The translations under genes and the position numbers were made by a program. The notes under the pieces were generated by a model, which saw only the letters and a list, made by a program, of their open reading frames with translations, was not told where the DNA came from and searched no databases. A stretch of 64,000 bases of DNA from Halichondria panicea (lineage: Eukaryota > Porifera > Demospongiae > Suberitida > Halichondriidae): positions 470,001 through 534,000 of the forward strand of contig NC_087385.1 of NCBI RefSeq assembly GCF_963675165.1, given 5' to 3'. Below are positions 11,701 to 32,637 of the stretch, piece after piece (positions within the stretch are counted from its first letter, which is position 1; each line of letters opens with the position of its first letter).

Positions 11701-13105
11701 AGGCGTAGTAGCCATGCATATATAGGTGCGTATATATAGAGGTAGTTTCAATATCGTATGTTGCATGCAAATTGCTGCCTATAAAATTTAAGAGGAGAGT
11801 CATTATAGTTGACTTGTACTGATGAAATTTTAATGTATGTATATAGCACAACAATCGAGATTGTATCAATAATTATACTGTTCATGTAATAATTATACTG
11901 TTCATTATTATAATAATTATATAATTTATAGCACCTAGCATGCTAGTCCACTATGAGTCATGTCTGCTCACTATAATAATAGCAATATCTTGAGTCTACT
12001 TTCGTCCCGGAGGGGGACCTGGTGACTGTGCCATGGCTTTCTCCTTAGCGAGTATTTGCAAAATCCGTATGAATTCTATTACATTATCGATATCGTTGAC
12101 TACCTCAGAGAGCTAGGGATTCTTTTTCCACTGTTTAATTTTTTGTTGAATGTCACCCAAAAGCCGTATAATGTCGCTAGCAATATCGTCTTCTGTCTCA
12201 TGGAGCATGTTACTTGGTGTGATGTGGCTACTTCTTCTTCCTCCTGCTTCTCAGCAGAAACTTTTTCTTCTTGAATGTTATCCAACAATTGCAATAGCTC
12301 CCTAACATTGTTGTCAAGGAGGTGGTGATTGTTGATGGCAGCTCGATGTAGTAATGGACTTGCGATGGTTGAGGCCACTAAAGCAAGTACAGCCACACAG
12401 AGGAGAGTCTTCATGGTCCACTGTTGATTGATGAGGGATCGAGGGTGGGAGACTTGCACTGCACGAGAGGAATCTTTGAACATGTATTACTGACTTAATG
12501 CTACTGCATGGCTTTGTTAAACATGCATGGCAACCGATGTAATCTCACCATCATGCTTACGTGCTTACATGCTTGTATTGTGAATGTTGTTTAAAATTAA
12601 TAGCTTCATGTCTGATTGCTTGTTACCATCGTAATTATTTGTCATAAGCTTGATACGTGTCATTCACTCTGCTGAGTACATGTGCAATAATTATATATCT
12701 ATACCTTTCCCCTGGATATGATTGTACATCATATCACTGTTTCTGCCTCCTCCCTGACTCTAATTAATTTGGCGTCTCAGGCGTGGCTATTACAACAATG
12801 GAAGTTGTGTCCACCGCATTTAATTTGACGGTTTGAAATTTAATTGGCGATCTTTGGTAAAATCCGCCAAAATTAGAACACCCACCAAACGTTTTTATAC
12901 GGTATATAGTCTCTGGCATTGACTGCGATATTACACTGTTCTCTATCTCATGCATGCAGGGTCCTCTGAGGGTGTTTCCCTGCCAACGATGAGTGGACCC
13001 ACGTCCTTGTGGAGAGACTCCGCCCTCTGGATCTCAGTGGGCGTGGCCACAACCGTCCTCTGTGTGCAGGCAGTGAGAGTGGGACTGTTCCAACAACTGA
13101 GCTAG
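2721..13105 (+). CDS. Metaxin (MTX1/MTX3 type), outer mitochondrial membrane
   Basis: Exons: 2721-2789, 2873-2951, 3024-3103, 6178-6258, 6463-6639, 6823-6899, 7059-7219, 12960-13105 (TAG); phases agree and give 289 aa (human MTX1 317). The start MELLLHPGDEYLGSLEPDSL aligns with the MTX1 N-terminus, which fixes the ATG. The middle has the GST-C-like metaxin block: LLTDRFLPAMLYSKWLNSQN, a Tyr-Ala-rich segment, then AEECVGLLSARLGEHDYF and SLDIRLFGYLEQLLQ. The last exon encodes a C-terminal hydrophobic anchor (ALWISVGVATTVLCV) and is separated by a 5.74 kb intron that hosts nested genes. The metaxin family works with the SAM complex in beta-barrel insertion and mitochondrial attachment. The frame also runs on past 7219 to a stop at 7288-7290, so an isoform without the anchor is possible. 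MTX1 and MTX3 cannot be told apart here. Confidence 0.88.
2971..2990 (+). repeat. Poly-C tract in metaxin intron 2
   Basis: A run of about 20 C residues lies between the second and third metaxin exons. Length may be unreliable in the assembly. Confidence 0.7.
3104..6150 (+). repeat. 43-bp minisatellite array, about 70 copies, with higher-order structure
   Basis: The third metaxin intron is almost wholly a tandem array. The 43-bp unit reads ACACCCCCTTCCATCCCCTC, then TCACTGACAC, then a C or T, then a GT-rich tail. Units differ mainly at that C/T site and at TGTGTATGT versus TGTGTGTGT. The TATG variant occurs near 3445, 3918, 4305, 4821 and 5208, spaced 473, 387, 516 and 387 bp (11, 9, 12 and 9 units). 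The C/T order TTTCTCTCC repeats, so the array also grew in blocks of nine units. There is no unique spacer between units. Confidence 0.95.
7689..7727 (+). repeat. Interstitial telomere-like TTAGGG repeat
   Basis: Four to five consecutive TTAGGG units, flanked by TAGGTTA remnants, lie in the long metaxin intron. TTAGGG is the ancestral animal telomere motif. The tract is short, so a small insertion or repair scar is more likely than a chromosome end. Confidence 0.8.
8155..8490 (-). CDS. Nested small secreted protein, copy 1 (intact, 111 aa)
   Basis: A single-exon minus-strand frame inside the last metaxin intron encodes 111 aa. Residues 1-18 are a textbook signal peptide (MKTLLCVAVLALVASTIA, cleavage before SP). 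The rest is small and polar, with an Asn/His-rich start (AAINNHHLLDNNVREL), two LLQLL heptad-like segments (about 41-45 and 85-88), an acidic middle, and the tail AKEKAMAQSPYPRERIIRFN. There are no Cys pairs after the signal peptide. A TATA box lies about 90 bp upstream. Three damaged relatives lie in the same intron. No family was recognised; a secreted peptide or prohormone is inferred from architecture alone. It runs antisense to metaxin. Confidence 0.72.
   Translation of the reverse strand: MKTLLCVAVLALVASTIASPLLHRAAINNHHLLDNNVRELLQLLVTNIQEAKTFAEEEDEYEYPSLNNDQLSEAATSDIDVTDLLQLLQRQAKEKAMAQSPYPRERIIRFN
8581..8590 (-). promoter_or_regulatory. TATA box of nested gene copy 1
   Basis: On the minus strand TATATATAAA lies about 92 bp before the ATG and is followed by the block shared by all four copies (GTCAGT, TTCAAAGATT, CTCGTGCAGTGCAAGT). 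Copies 2 and 3 have weaker forms (CTATAAGC, GATAAAGC) and copy 4 has lost it. Confidence 0.5.
8798..8954. repeat. Long near-perfect inverted repeat (about 60-bp arms)
   Basis: The left arm 8798-8858 and right arm 8891-8954 are reverse complements apart from a 3-bp indel and two substitutions; the loop is about 32 nt. The arms carry GGTTGGTTGG / CCAACCAACC and GTTAAAAGTTGAAGTGCA / its complement. It lies between nested copies 1 and 2. It could be a foldback mobile element or a hairpin small-RNA precursor. Confidence 0.85.
9365..9677 (-). pseudogene. Nested secreted protein, copy 2 (frameshifted)
   Basis: The ATG at 9677 starts the same signal peptide and AAINNHHLLNNNVRELLQLL segment as copy 1, but the frame stops at 9525 after 50 residues (SIQEAN then TAA). 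A second frame, shifted, continues to 9365 with the family tail (KVSAEKQEESPSD, then LLEAFAKEKAMAQSP). A short indel near 9530-9545 accounts for the break. The upstream promoter block is conserved (weak TATA at about 9764). It could still make the 50-residue product. Confidence 0.65.
10866..11012 (-). pseudogene. Nested secreted protein, copy 3 (truncated, 48 aa)
   Basis: The signal peptide and first mature segment are kept (SPLPHRAAINNHHLLDNNVR), then homology ends abruptly after VREL and runs into unrelated residues GVMISTKE before a stop. The 3' half of the gene is absent, so a deletion is the simplest reading. The promoter-proximal block is present. A short secreted product remains possible. 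Confidence 0.6.
11996..12414 (-). pseudogene. Nested secreted protein, copy 4 (frameshift and internal stop)
   Basis: The ATG at 12414 opens a 104-residue frame ending at 12100. It keeps the signal peptide, VRELLQLLDNIQEEK and an acidic stretch, then drifts out of the family frame near 12225. In the other frame the family tail (LAKEKAMAQSPGPPPGRK) ends at 11996, but a TAG interrupts that frame near 12113. The TATA element seen upstream of copy 1 is lost. Confidence 0.62.
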
Positions 13106-13450
13106 TCAGTACATGTATATCACCAGGAAACAATTAAACTTTTGAACCAGATATGGCTACATGTAGATTCATCTCAGTAATAATATTATAGCTTTGCAAT
13201 TTATTTCTTCATATTATTGTTTTATCATTGTTAAAATTAATGAGAAAAATGTATAATTATGTGAGTATAAATACTAAGAATGATGAAAGGGGAATGTATT
13301 GACAGCTATAATGAACAATTTTGAAGACAAAAAAGCATAATTAATTATCTGACAGCATTGATTTAAAGACTGTCATGAACAATCTATACACACTGACTTT
13401 GACAAGAACAATGAAGCATCCGAACAAATATAAATCACATATGCATGTAG
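13106..13450. other. Tail-to-tail spacer between metaxin and PYURF
   Basis: 344 bp of AT-rich sequence between two stop codons. It holds an ATTAAA near 13129 that may serve metaxin. No coding segment or structured repeat was seen. Confidence 0.5.
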
Positions 13451-13784
13451 TTACTTGTCCTCAGTGTTGAGTAACCTGGCGTCTTGTGGGTAGAGGTTGG
13501 GTACCCCTCCACTTAGTATTGGGTAGGCCACACCCACCTGGTCGCATACCAGCTCATTCTTAACAGCATCGTATCTAAAATAGAAATAATTATTTCAGGT
13601 CAATCGTTTGTTTGCTTGAATGAAGATTTCTTTACCTCAGTGAAGCTCTGGACAATGGGCACACAAGAGTCTTGAGGAGGTCAGCATGAACTGGGCACTC
13701 TGCAATGGTGGATGCTTGCCTCAGCCTCAGGAGTGACATACTGCCAGGTCCTCCAAGCTTGCTCAAAATAGCTGCTCTGCTCAT
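13451..13784 (-). CDS. PYURF: PYURF/PREY, Trm112-like mitochondrial protein
   Basis: Two exons, 13784-13636 and 13574-13451 (TAA), give 90 aa (human PREY 114). The core LLKTLVCPLSRASLRY ... NELVCDQVGVAYPILSGG ... PNLYPQDARLL matches the PREY/UPF0434 family (human: LLEFLVCPLSKKPLRY, GIAYPIIDGIPNMIP). Human PYURF is reported to stabilise SAM-dependent methyltransferases for coenzyme Q and complex I assembly in the matrix. The ATG at 13784 is chosen because it gives a basic, hydrophobic presequence (MSRAAILSKLGGPGSMSLLR). The frame stays open upstream to about 13853 without another ATG and that part is acidic, so the 5' end is less sure. Confidence 0.85.
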
Positions 13785-14072
13785 CTCTTCAGTCTTCTCT
13801 TCACTATCTGTGAGAGCTAGAGGGTGAGAGGAGTGGCTGCTCAAAGGTATCAAACTGAAATCATATTGTATAGGGAAAGGTCGTCAAACTAGGGAAAGGG
13901 TCGTCTATAGAAAGAGGCTGTTGCAATTAGCATCGAGGTCTAAGGTCACCAAGGCACACACGTGAAGGCATGAAGGGCTGCTAGATCTCCTTTACTCTCT
14001 GTATATACAAAGCTTCGTATCATCATCGCTGTGCGCTGTTAGATTGGTCAGGGACCACTAACCTCTAGAAAT
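13785..14072. promoter_or_regulatory. Head-to-head promoter region PYURF / USP10
   Basis: Only 288 bp separate the two start codons. No TATA box is evident. A shared bidirectional promoter is inferred from spacing alone. Confidence 0.4.
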
Positions 14073-25119
<11,047 letters not shown>

Positions 25120-25655
25120 CACGTACTTATAATTATTATATTTAGTGGAAATTTTTATAAAATCATATATAATTATAGCAAAGAAATTGACTTGTTATAA
25201 GCAAGATAGATATATTAATTAATTATTATTATTAATGTACATTCATGCACTGTTTCCATATCACGCAGTACACTCCCCCTCAATTTTTGTTGCGATCAAA
25301 AAATATTAATTTCATTTTTAGAATAATTATAAATTTTATTATTCTGAATGACTGAGTTTTGAGTGATGAGTACAAACACAATGAATTGACATCTTGGCGG
25401 GGGGTCCCTGCACTGCATGTACGTGGGAGGTCCATACTGACTGGTGGTTATGCAGTGTACGTATATAATACTAAATTATAAACACATTAATTATTATTAT
25501 CAAGACAGCATTAATTTTTGACAGAAATTTAACGACAAAATTAATACAGGGATGGAATGATTAACAAGATGAGAAACAGCTGTAAAAAAAGGAACCCAAA
25601 AAATAGCTATATATAATATTATACACGTACAACGAGATGTTGCTATGGAAACCCG
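25120..25655. other. Tail-to-tail spacer between USP10 and MYLIP
   Basis: 536 bp, strongly AT-rich (many ATTAATTATT runs). No gene, tRNA or ordered repeat was seen. Confidence 0.5.
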
Positions 25656-28600
25656 CTATACTGTAGTGAGGAGCATCCTCTGTACTGAGTTCACAACTTG
25701 ATCACACTCCCAACACGTTCTCAATCGTTGTGCACACGAAAAGCAACACACAGTGTGACCACACGGACAAAATGTTGCACCAATCGGATTCTGTTTACAT
25801 AATCGACAAGTCATGGCTGTTCTCAATCTCTGCAGCTCTCCCTCCAGCTCTCGTGTTCTCGTGAGCACAGTGCCAGTGTCGAAGTCAACTATTTGATCTC
25901 CACTCACTTCAGGATCACCTGATATTGGGATAATCGGACCAACAAAGTTCACGCTTCCTTCAACACTGCTATTGTAGCCGTACTCGTGGTGAGGCACCGT
26001 GTGTCCTGGGTCCACTTCAGAGTAGAGGGGAGGTGGGGAGTTGATACGACCACTCCCGGTACTAATGTCCGAGTCACCAGATGTCATGTACATTTCGGCA
26101 CCTGAAACAACATCTGCGTGGACATTTTGCCCCATGCTTTGTCCTCGTCGCTGTCGGTCTCCCGCCAAGTCGGGTAAAATTCGATGACTTCCCGGATCTG
26201 AACGGGTGCTCAAGATGTAGCTGGGATCAGAGCGCGTTGACATAGAAACGTAGCAATCGGAGCCTCCGCTAGCGTACACACTTTCGTCTTCAGTGTCTGT
26301 CCCGTTCTCGGAGATGGACGGAGATAGGTAGGGGTTAAACGATGCTGTAGATGCCATGTGTGGTCCATGGGTGGGGAGATTCCCTCGTCTGGCCATACCT
26401 CGGATGAACTCTGAACTGATGCTTCGCTGAGTGTAGGGGGGTAGACGTTGTGAGGATTGATGAGAGTCTGCGTCCGAGCTGCTACGTTGAATACTACCGT
26501 TCCGATGCATGTTCCTCATGGGGGGCGGTAGGGGAGGGGGAATTGAACTGGTGGACCCCCTGCGTTGTTCTCTGTGGGGGGTACGAGGGGACGAGCCGCT
26601 GTGCGATGATCGGTCATCCGAAGTATCCAGTACCGTGCTCGGATGTAATACAGACCATACTTTATCAACCACTTCGCGATGTGTCTTCATTACATCAAAA
26701 TAGAATCGATCTGGATTTTGCCCCTTGAAATTTCCAAGGAGTGACTTGCAATAACCGGCCATTTTGACGACCCTAGTAACCGTATCTCTTCTGAAAAAGG
26801 TGTGAAATTCTGTGATAGTGCGATACAGCGCTTGTGCAGATGCTCGGCTTTTGAGTTCAAAGTCGACTTGTTCGGTGTGTACTGAGTCTTTGTTGGAAGA
26901 TACCAGAGCTGTGAACTTCTTAGCGTGGAAGGCAGTGTACTTGATTGAAGAGTAGGAGAACCTATGAGGGGGAATTAAGACAGTGTGAACGCGAGACTAG
27001 CAAAGAGATACAAGACATAATACATACATATAGTGTGAACGAGAGACTAAAGATAAATGGCATAATGCTAACAACAGTATGCATCACGGTACGTTAATGG
27101 AAGGCTTTTAACTACCATCCTGTTAAACAACATATGTTTGTGTAGCTGACTCCAAACTAGGCATGTGAGGGGGCACAACCAATTTGAGGTATGGGCAAAG
27201 AAACCAGCAAACCACTTAAAGCTGGAGGGGCCTTTTTACTACAACAACAATTATATAGTTAACTACCTGGGCACAACCTAGCCTGCAACTAGTTAAATAT
27301 GGCAAGGGATTAAAATTTGCTTCTACTAATAAGTGCTCCAAGTTAGGACAAGGCTAGAGCATAAGAATGGACAACTGTTGAGCCATCACCCCAAACCCAG
27401 AGCATTCATGCAGCCCACATTTGATTGCTGGTATTCATAACACCACCAATCCACTTGTAATTATACACCAATTAGGAGGCCGAGCGAATAATGACAAGAG
27501 TTGTCTGTGTGTGGGGATAATGCTCCAGACCACACGTTATGAGCTAATTAATGGACACACAAAACATATACGAGCATTCTAATAATAGCTGCACACTGTA
27601 AACTTAGTAACTAGGTAGCGCAGACTTTCATTTGCTATTTCCTATGGTTTTTGTCACAAAATACTCTAATTTAATCGTTCAACGCTTATTGTGTGATTAG
27701 GGACAAGCAGGCAACGGTATGCACACTTTACAACCGGTCACATCGTCCTCGGTGTTTTTAATTAACTGACAATTATTTGGGTGAGTGGAAAAACATAATT
27801 AATGGCGCCAAACGTGAGAGAGAAGAGAATGGAATTCGTATGGGATACCAAATTTCCCAGAATACTGCTTGTATTATTATAGTGGGTAGCTCTTTCATGA
27901 GAGCACTGCTTGTATATAGTGGGTAGCTCTTTCATGAGAGCACTGCTTGTATTATTATAGTGGGTAGCTCTTTCATGAGAGCACTGCTTGTATATAGTGG
28001 GTAGCTCTTTCATGAGAGCACTGCTTGTATATAGTGGGTAGCTCTTTCATGAGAGCACTGCTTGTATATAGTGGGTAGCTCTTTCATGAGAGCACTGCTT
28101 GTATATAGTGGGTAGCTCTTTCATGAGAGCACTGCTTGTATAGTGGGTAGCTCTTTCATGAGAGCAAGTTTTCAGGCTTAAAGCTAGCTCTAGAGATATT
28201 GAAACTATGTATAAACGCACCTTTTAATGGGCTCCATGGAAATTGAATGAACATGCACACTCTCCGGGCCGACCCCAATGACCTTTGGGGTATGGTGACT
28301 GTCCAGTACGTGATACACCTCCACTCCGTACAACTCCAGTAGAGAAGCCTCCTCAAGAAACTTCTCAATGGCCACATCAAACGAAGTGCCTGCCAGTTTG
28401 TGATGCTCTCTCTTTATGCGTGCATCCATGTTGTCGTTGTCAGATTGGCACATGATCTTGTGCTTGTATTTTGTGCTAGTGGTGAAGTCTCCGTTCTCGA
28501 TCTGAGCCATGAGAGCGTTGAGTCGTGACGCCTTGAGGGCTGTGTTCACCTTGAGCTTGCCTTGGATGAGGTCTCGTCGCAGCTGCTTGTAGAAGTGGAG

Positions 28601-31600
28601 CCTAGGAGAAGGAGAGATGGGATTAGGATATGTGTCTACTGTATATGGTATTGGTTTTGTGTTTCTACTGTATATGGTATTGGTTTTGTGTTTCTACTGT
28701 ATACGGAATTACTTTTTGCTAGTAATAGTCTTTGTGGCCAATTTTGAGTACCCAAACTCAAAGACAATTAAAGCCTTAAATTGCCCAAACCAGAGGTCAT
28801 TTGAACCACCACACAGGTGCCCATATACAAGCCATAAAAGTAGCCTAATACTCCAATTAAACAATGCCAGCTGCATGTATCTTCAATATCATCAAAGCTT
28901 ATAGTATCGTTTTATGTTGGAATCTGTCGGAAAGATCAAAAGCTTGTGCTTGTGTTATTATTGTAGCCCTTACAAGATCTACATCAGCTCTACACAATGT
29001 TTCTTAAGAAGTATACACACACCTACTCTGCACACACGCTACTCTGCACAGTACAGTCATGCAGTGACTACAGAGCTCTTAGCTAACGGAAAGTGCTAAT
29101 ATGGACATTCTTCAAGCTCCAGGACATGTCAAGCAAAGGTGTCATTGTATGCATACAGTAGACCACATCAAGACACAGAGTTCAAATACAGCATGCCATA
29201 AGCAGCCTAGATCACCATGGCACTGAACTACTAAAACGTCACTTCCGTGTGAAAGTGATGCATTCCAAGCCTGTACATGCTTTCAAAGCAAACACTATAG
29301 CCTCACAATAATCAAAGGTATAGAATGATTGCTGCATCCATAACAAGTCCTGAGAGTGTAGAGGGTATCATAATATTGGGTATCATAATATTGGGTATCA
29401 TAATATTTGCTATTATAGCATTCATCAAATGACCACCTCCTCCCACCATTAGCCTCTTACACAGTTACACACACACAGGGCCATTGAAATGGAGAGGCTG
29501 CTTAGTCTTACACCACCTCCACCCTGGCATGGGACAAAGTAACAGATACACGACAAATTGAACAAAGTATGCCCATTAAAAAGGATCAATTTTACACCAG
29601 TCCATTCTCTAAAGGGCATGCAGAGTACAAAACCATGCAGTCCACTATATACAGTGTCAGGCAATCTATGTTAGGAAGTATGACTACCAGTAAATATGCG
29701 TAGGTTGAATTGAGTAGTTTCAGATGTGATCTATACGTACATTCAGACATTATTACTGAAATTGTAGCAATCTACAAAGGTGAGGACAGACTCTACAACG
29801 AGCCATAGTGGGTGATCAGGGAAATGACTCAGGGTGGAACAGTACAGGTAGCCACAACACAGGTGTTATCTAACAGAAAGAGCACATGCAGTATCTAATA
29901 AGGGCTGCCTAAACACTGACAGTTACAGTTAGATAATGCAGTGGAAGTGACTTCAAAGACTGCCCTAGAATAAACGAACACACTAACCAAGACAACACCT
30001 CGTGCTTTGTGCCATAGACTATTGGCACAGCTCTGCAGCCCATCACGCACAACAAGAGCACTCTGGGTTCAGCTAAAAATGAAGCCAAAAACTTAGGAAA
30101 TTCTTATAATGATTATATAAGTGTGCATGAGCTTATAAGTAAAAAGAGTGTAAACTAGTAGTTTTTGTTACCATACCAGCACCTTCCAGTATAGCATGCA
30201 TATATATAAGCACCACAATTAACCATGGGACACTGCTGGCTACATTGTAACTCAGGCTAGGCACAATATCATTGGCAAAGAAATCGAGTGTTTCCATTGT
30301 TTTGCATTAGCTTACGTATAGTGATTATAACTGGCAACTTTGTTTGATACAACTTCCAAGGCTGCACACTATACAAGTGAGAACAAATTTGGCACATTTC
30401 TAGACAAGACTGATTGACTTTGAAGCCAGATGTTGTGAGTTTAGAGCGCTGGAAATAACCAGCACTGATACCATAACATAACACCACGGCGGCGCCAACT
30501 AAAAGTCTGGGCTCAAGTAATAAAATAATTATACAGATGCTCAACTACACATGCACACATGATGACCAATATGTGAAAACATACGATTGTTTTAGTCGAA
30601 TTTGGAGAAAACAAATTACACGCCCACACCCAGCTTACAAATTATACCCCCTGCCAACATCCTGCATGCATGAGCCCCCCCCCTCCCCTCCTAAATACCC
30701 CCCCTAAATACATCGCTAATTCCTTGTATGATCTATATAATTGGATGCCCTACAGAAAGTCATATTCACTTTGTTATGTACACATGCAGTGCTGTTTACT
30801 TCCAAGAAGCAATAGATTGGTGCTGATAAGAAAGCAATAAAGACACTGATAGGAAGTAAAGAAACATGCACTATGGGAGTTATTGTAAACACACAGTCCC
30901 ATCAGTTAACTTTCTGCATGCACTGCACAAGTTGCTACGACAGCTGAAACACAAGCACTGACTGCACAAGCACTGCCTGCACAAGCACTGACTGCACAAG
31001 CACTGCCTGCACAAGCACTGGCTGCACAAGCACTGCCTGCACAAGCACTGCCTGCACAAGCACTGCCTGCACAAGCACTGGCTGCACAAGCACTGCCTGC
31101 ACAAGCACTGACTGCACAAGCACTGACTGCACAAGCACTGACTGCACAAGCACTGACTGCACAAGCACTGACTCACATTTGGCTAGCCAACCAATTAGCC
31201 TACTTTGTGGTACAAACGAATGCATTAACTTATGTGGTGGGAAAATTCAGAATTTTAATATTGGCTATCACAACACACTCAAGAAGGAGCCAATATAACC
31301 TAGTGATAGCCATCATCCTAGGTCCATTACCAGGTGCTAACCACATTAAAGAGACCACTCCACCTGGGAGACTACAATGGTTGCTTTGATGCTTCCACTA
31401 CCCTCAATACAGGATAACTACAGTGTACAAACAAGCCGCCTAGATCACAGTCATTATATGCACTCATAATTATAGCCCTCTGCAACCATAACTCAAAAGT
31501 CACTGCTCGTAGTTTGAACACATATGCTAATCAAGGATTGTCATCTAGACACAAGCTACCTATCCACAACAACACAAGAGCCACTGACACAAGCACCGAT

Positions 31601-32385
31601 CCTACTTGTATGCACTATACTGACCTCGTGATAGGTTGCAAGATCTTGTGTGGTCGCACAAAGTATTTAACTCTCATCTCCATTATCGGACGGTTGCCGG
31701 GGACGATTTGTTCGTGGAGGGGATTGCGAAGATTGATCCATAGATATTCGCTATTCTTGTCCAAGTATCTCAATCCAAAATAATCTTTTTCAAGTATCCC
31801 AAGAGATCGGCAAACCTATATAAAAGGGATGACATAAGTGTAATTATTGTATACTGGCTCGGGCAATTAACCGGGAGAACTCCCTCTGCATTCACTGACT
31901 AGTTGAACGGAAAACACGCTATGGCTAATAAAGTACATAATATTACCCAGCTGTAAAGTGTGAATACGTGAATACGGATATGAAGTATGGCCGGGTAATG
32001 GGTAGGCCGGGCTACAGTGTAGAGCATAATCACGTATACATAGGCTCATCTTTACTGCATGGTTAAATCTATAATAATAGCTAGTGCTATTATGCCTTCA
32101 TCCCATAAAGCACATTACTGTCAGTACACTAGCTAGTCATCTAGCTATAGTTGAATTTTATAGTGTATGTTTTAATGAACAAGTTCTGTGGTCAACACCA
32201 CCATTGCAGTATGTAGTCAGAGTACAGCTCCATGCAGTATGCAGGATCATTACCCTGTCCAGACAATCATTGCCCGTTGCTTTCTTGAGCAGAGTGACTT
32301 CTTGCTCAGCCCCATCCAGTCGCCTCACAATATAAGACTTGGTGGCCGGCATGACTCCAGGTCGACAAGACACTGTTGACGACAT
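25656..32385 (-). CDS. MYLIP: MYLIP/IDOL-like FERM-RING E3 ubiquitin ligase
   Basis: Exons: 32385-32254, 31815-31625, 28601-28221, 26961-25656; phases agree and give 669 aa (human 445). In mammals MYLIP (IDOL) ubiquitinates lipoprotein receptors and binds myosin light chain. The FERM domain spans about residues 15-300, with GNDCLDR, VCRSLGILEKDYFGLRYLD, LWINLRN, RVKYFVRPHKIL, GTSFDVAIEKFLEEASLLEL and IGVGPESV. Cys620 opens a C3HC4-type RING: CRLC, FCPCGHTVCC, FSC and CWEC, ending QRMLLTTV. Between them is a Ser/Arg/Pro-rich linker of about 220 residues, which explains the extra length. The start MSSTVSCRPGVMPATKSYIV is the first ATG before the F1 lobe. Similarity of the RING to human MYLIP (STFCPCGHTVCCESCA) is strong. 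Confidence 0.9.
27863..28165 (+). repeat. 37/43-bp minisatellite in MYLIP intron 3, 8 copies
   Basis: Eight copies of GGGTAGCTCTTTCATGAGAG, separated by CACTGCTTGTATATAGT or the longer CACTGCTTGTATTATTATAGT. The array ends about 55 bp from the third MYLIP coding exon. CTCTTTCATGAGAG is itself a short palindrome. Confidence 0.9.
28602..31624 (-). other. Long MYLIP intron 2
   Basis: 3 kb between the F1-lobe exon and the main FERM exon. It holds a 35-bp direct repeat near 28630-28700, GGGTATCATAATATT triplicated near 29370-29407, and the 15-bp array at 30950-31172. No exon or nested gene was recognised. Confidence 0.6.
30950..31172 (+). repeat. 15-bp minisatellite, about 15 copies
   Basis: The unit TGCACAAGCACTGNC repeats without gaps; N is A, C or G. 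Because 15 is a multiple of three, long repetitive open frames appear on the minus strand, but nothing supports translation. Confidence 0.9.
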
Positions 32386-32637
32386 CTCTATGGTCTAGCT
32401 ATTGCAATGATAGTTTAATGACTGTGCTGTACTGTAGCTCTGTAGACTATATATATAGAAGCTATTATGACTCTAACTGTACAATTTATAGTGTTTTTGT
32501 TTTGTAGCAAAACTCTTTTATAGTCTCGATGCACAGTGGATAATAATGCGGATGTGTACATAAATTAAAGATATTCATAGCCAATTAGTTACACAAGGAA
32601 TGACATTTCCGTGTGTTCATGAAATGAAGAAGAGAGC

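Noticed and set aside
13785-13853. Longer PYURF start upstream of the chosen ATG
   Set aside because: The extra frame has no ATG (it would start at TTG) and is acidic, unlike a mitochondrial presequence.
29449-30544. Several 70-90 residue frames in the MYLIP intron
   Set aside because: No signal peptide pattern, domain, splice sites in phase or similarity between them; consistent with chance.
30880-31225. Cys-rich repeat frame resembling a metallothionein-like protein
   Set aside because: It is the 15-bp minisatellite read in frame; two other frames are equally open and there is no promoter or splice context.
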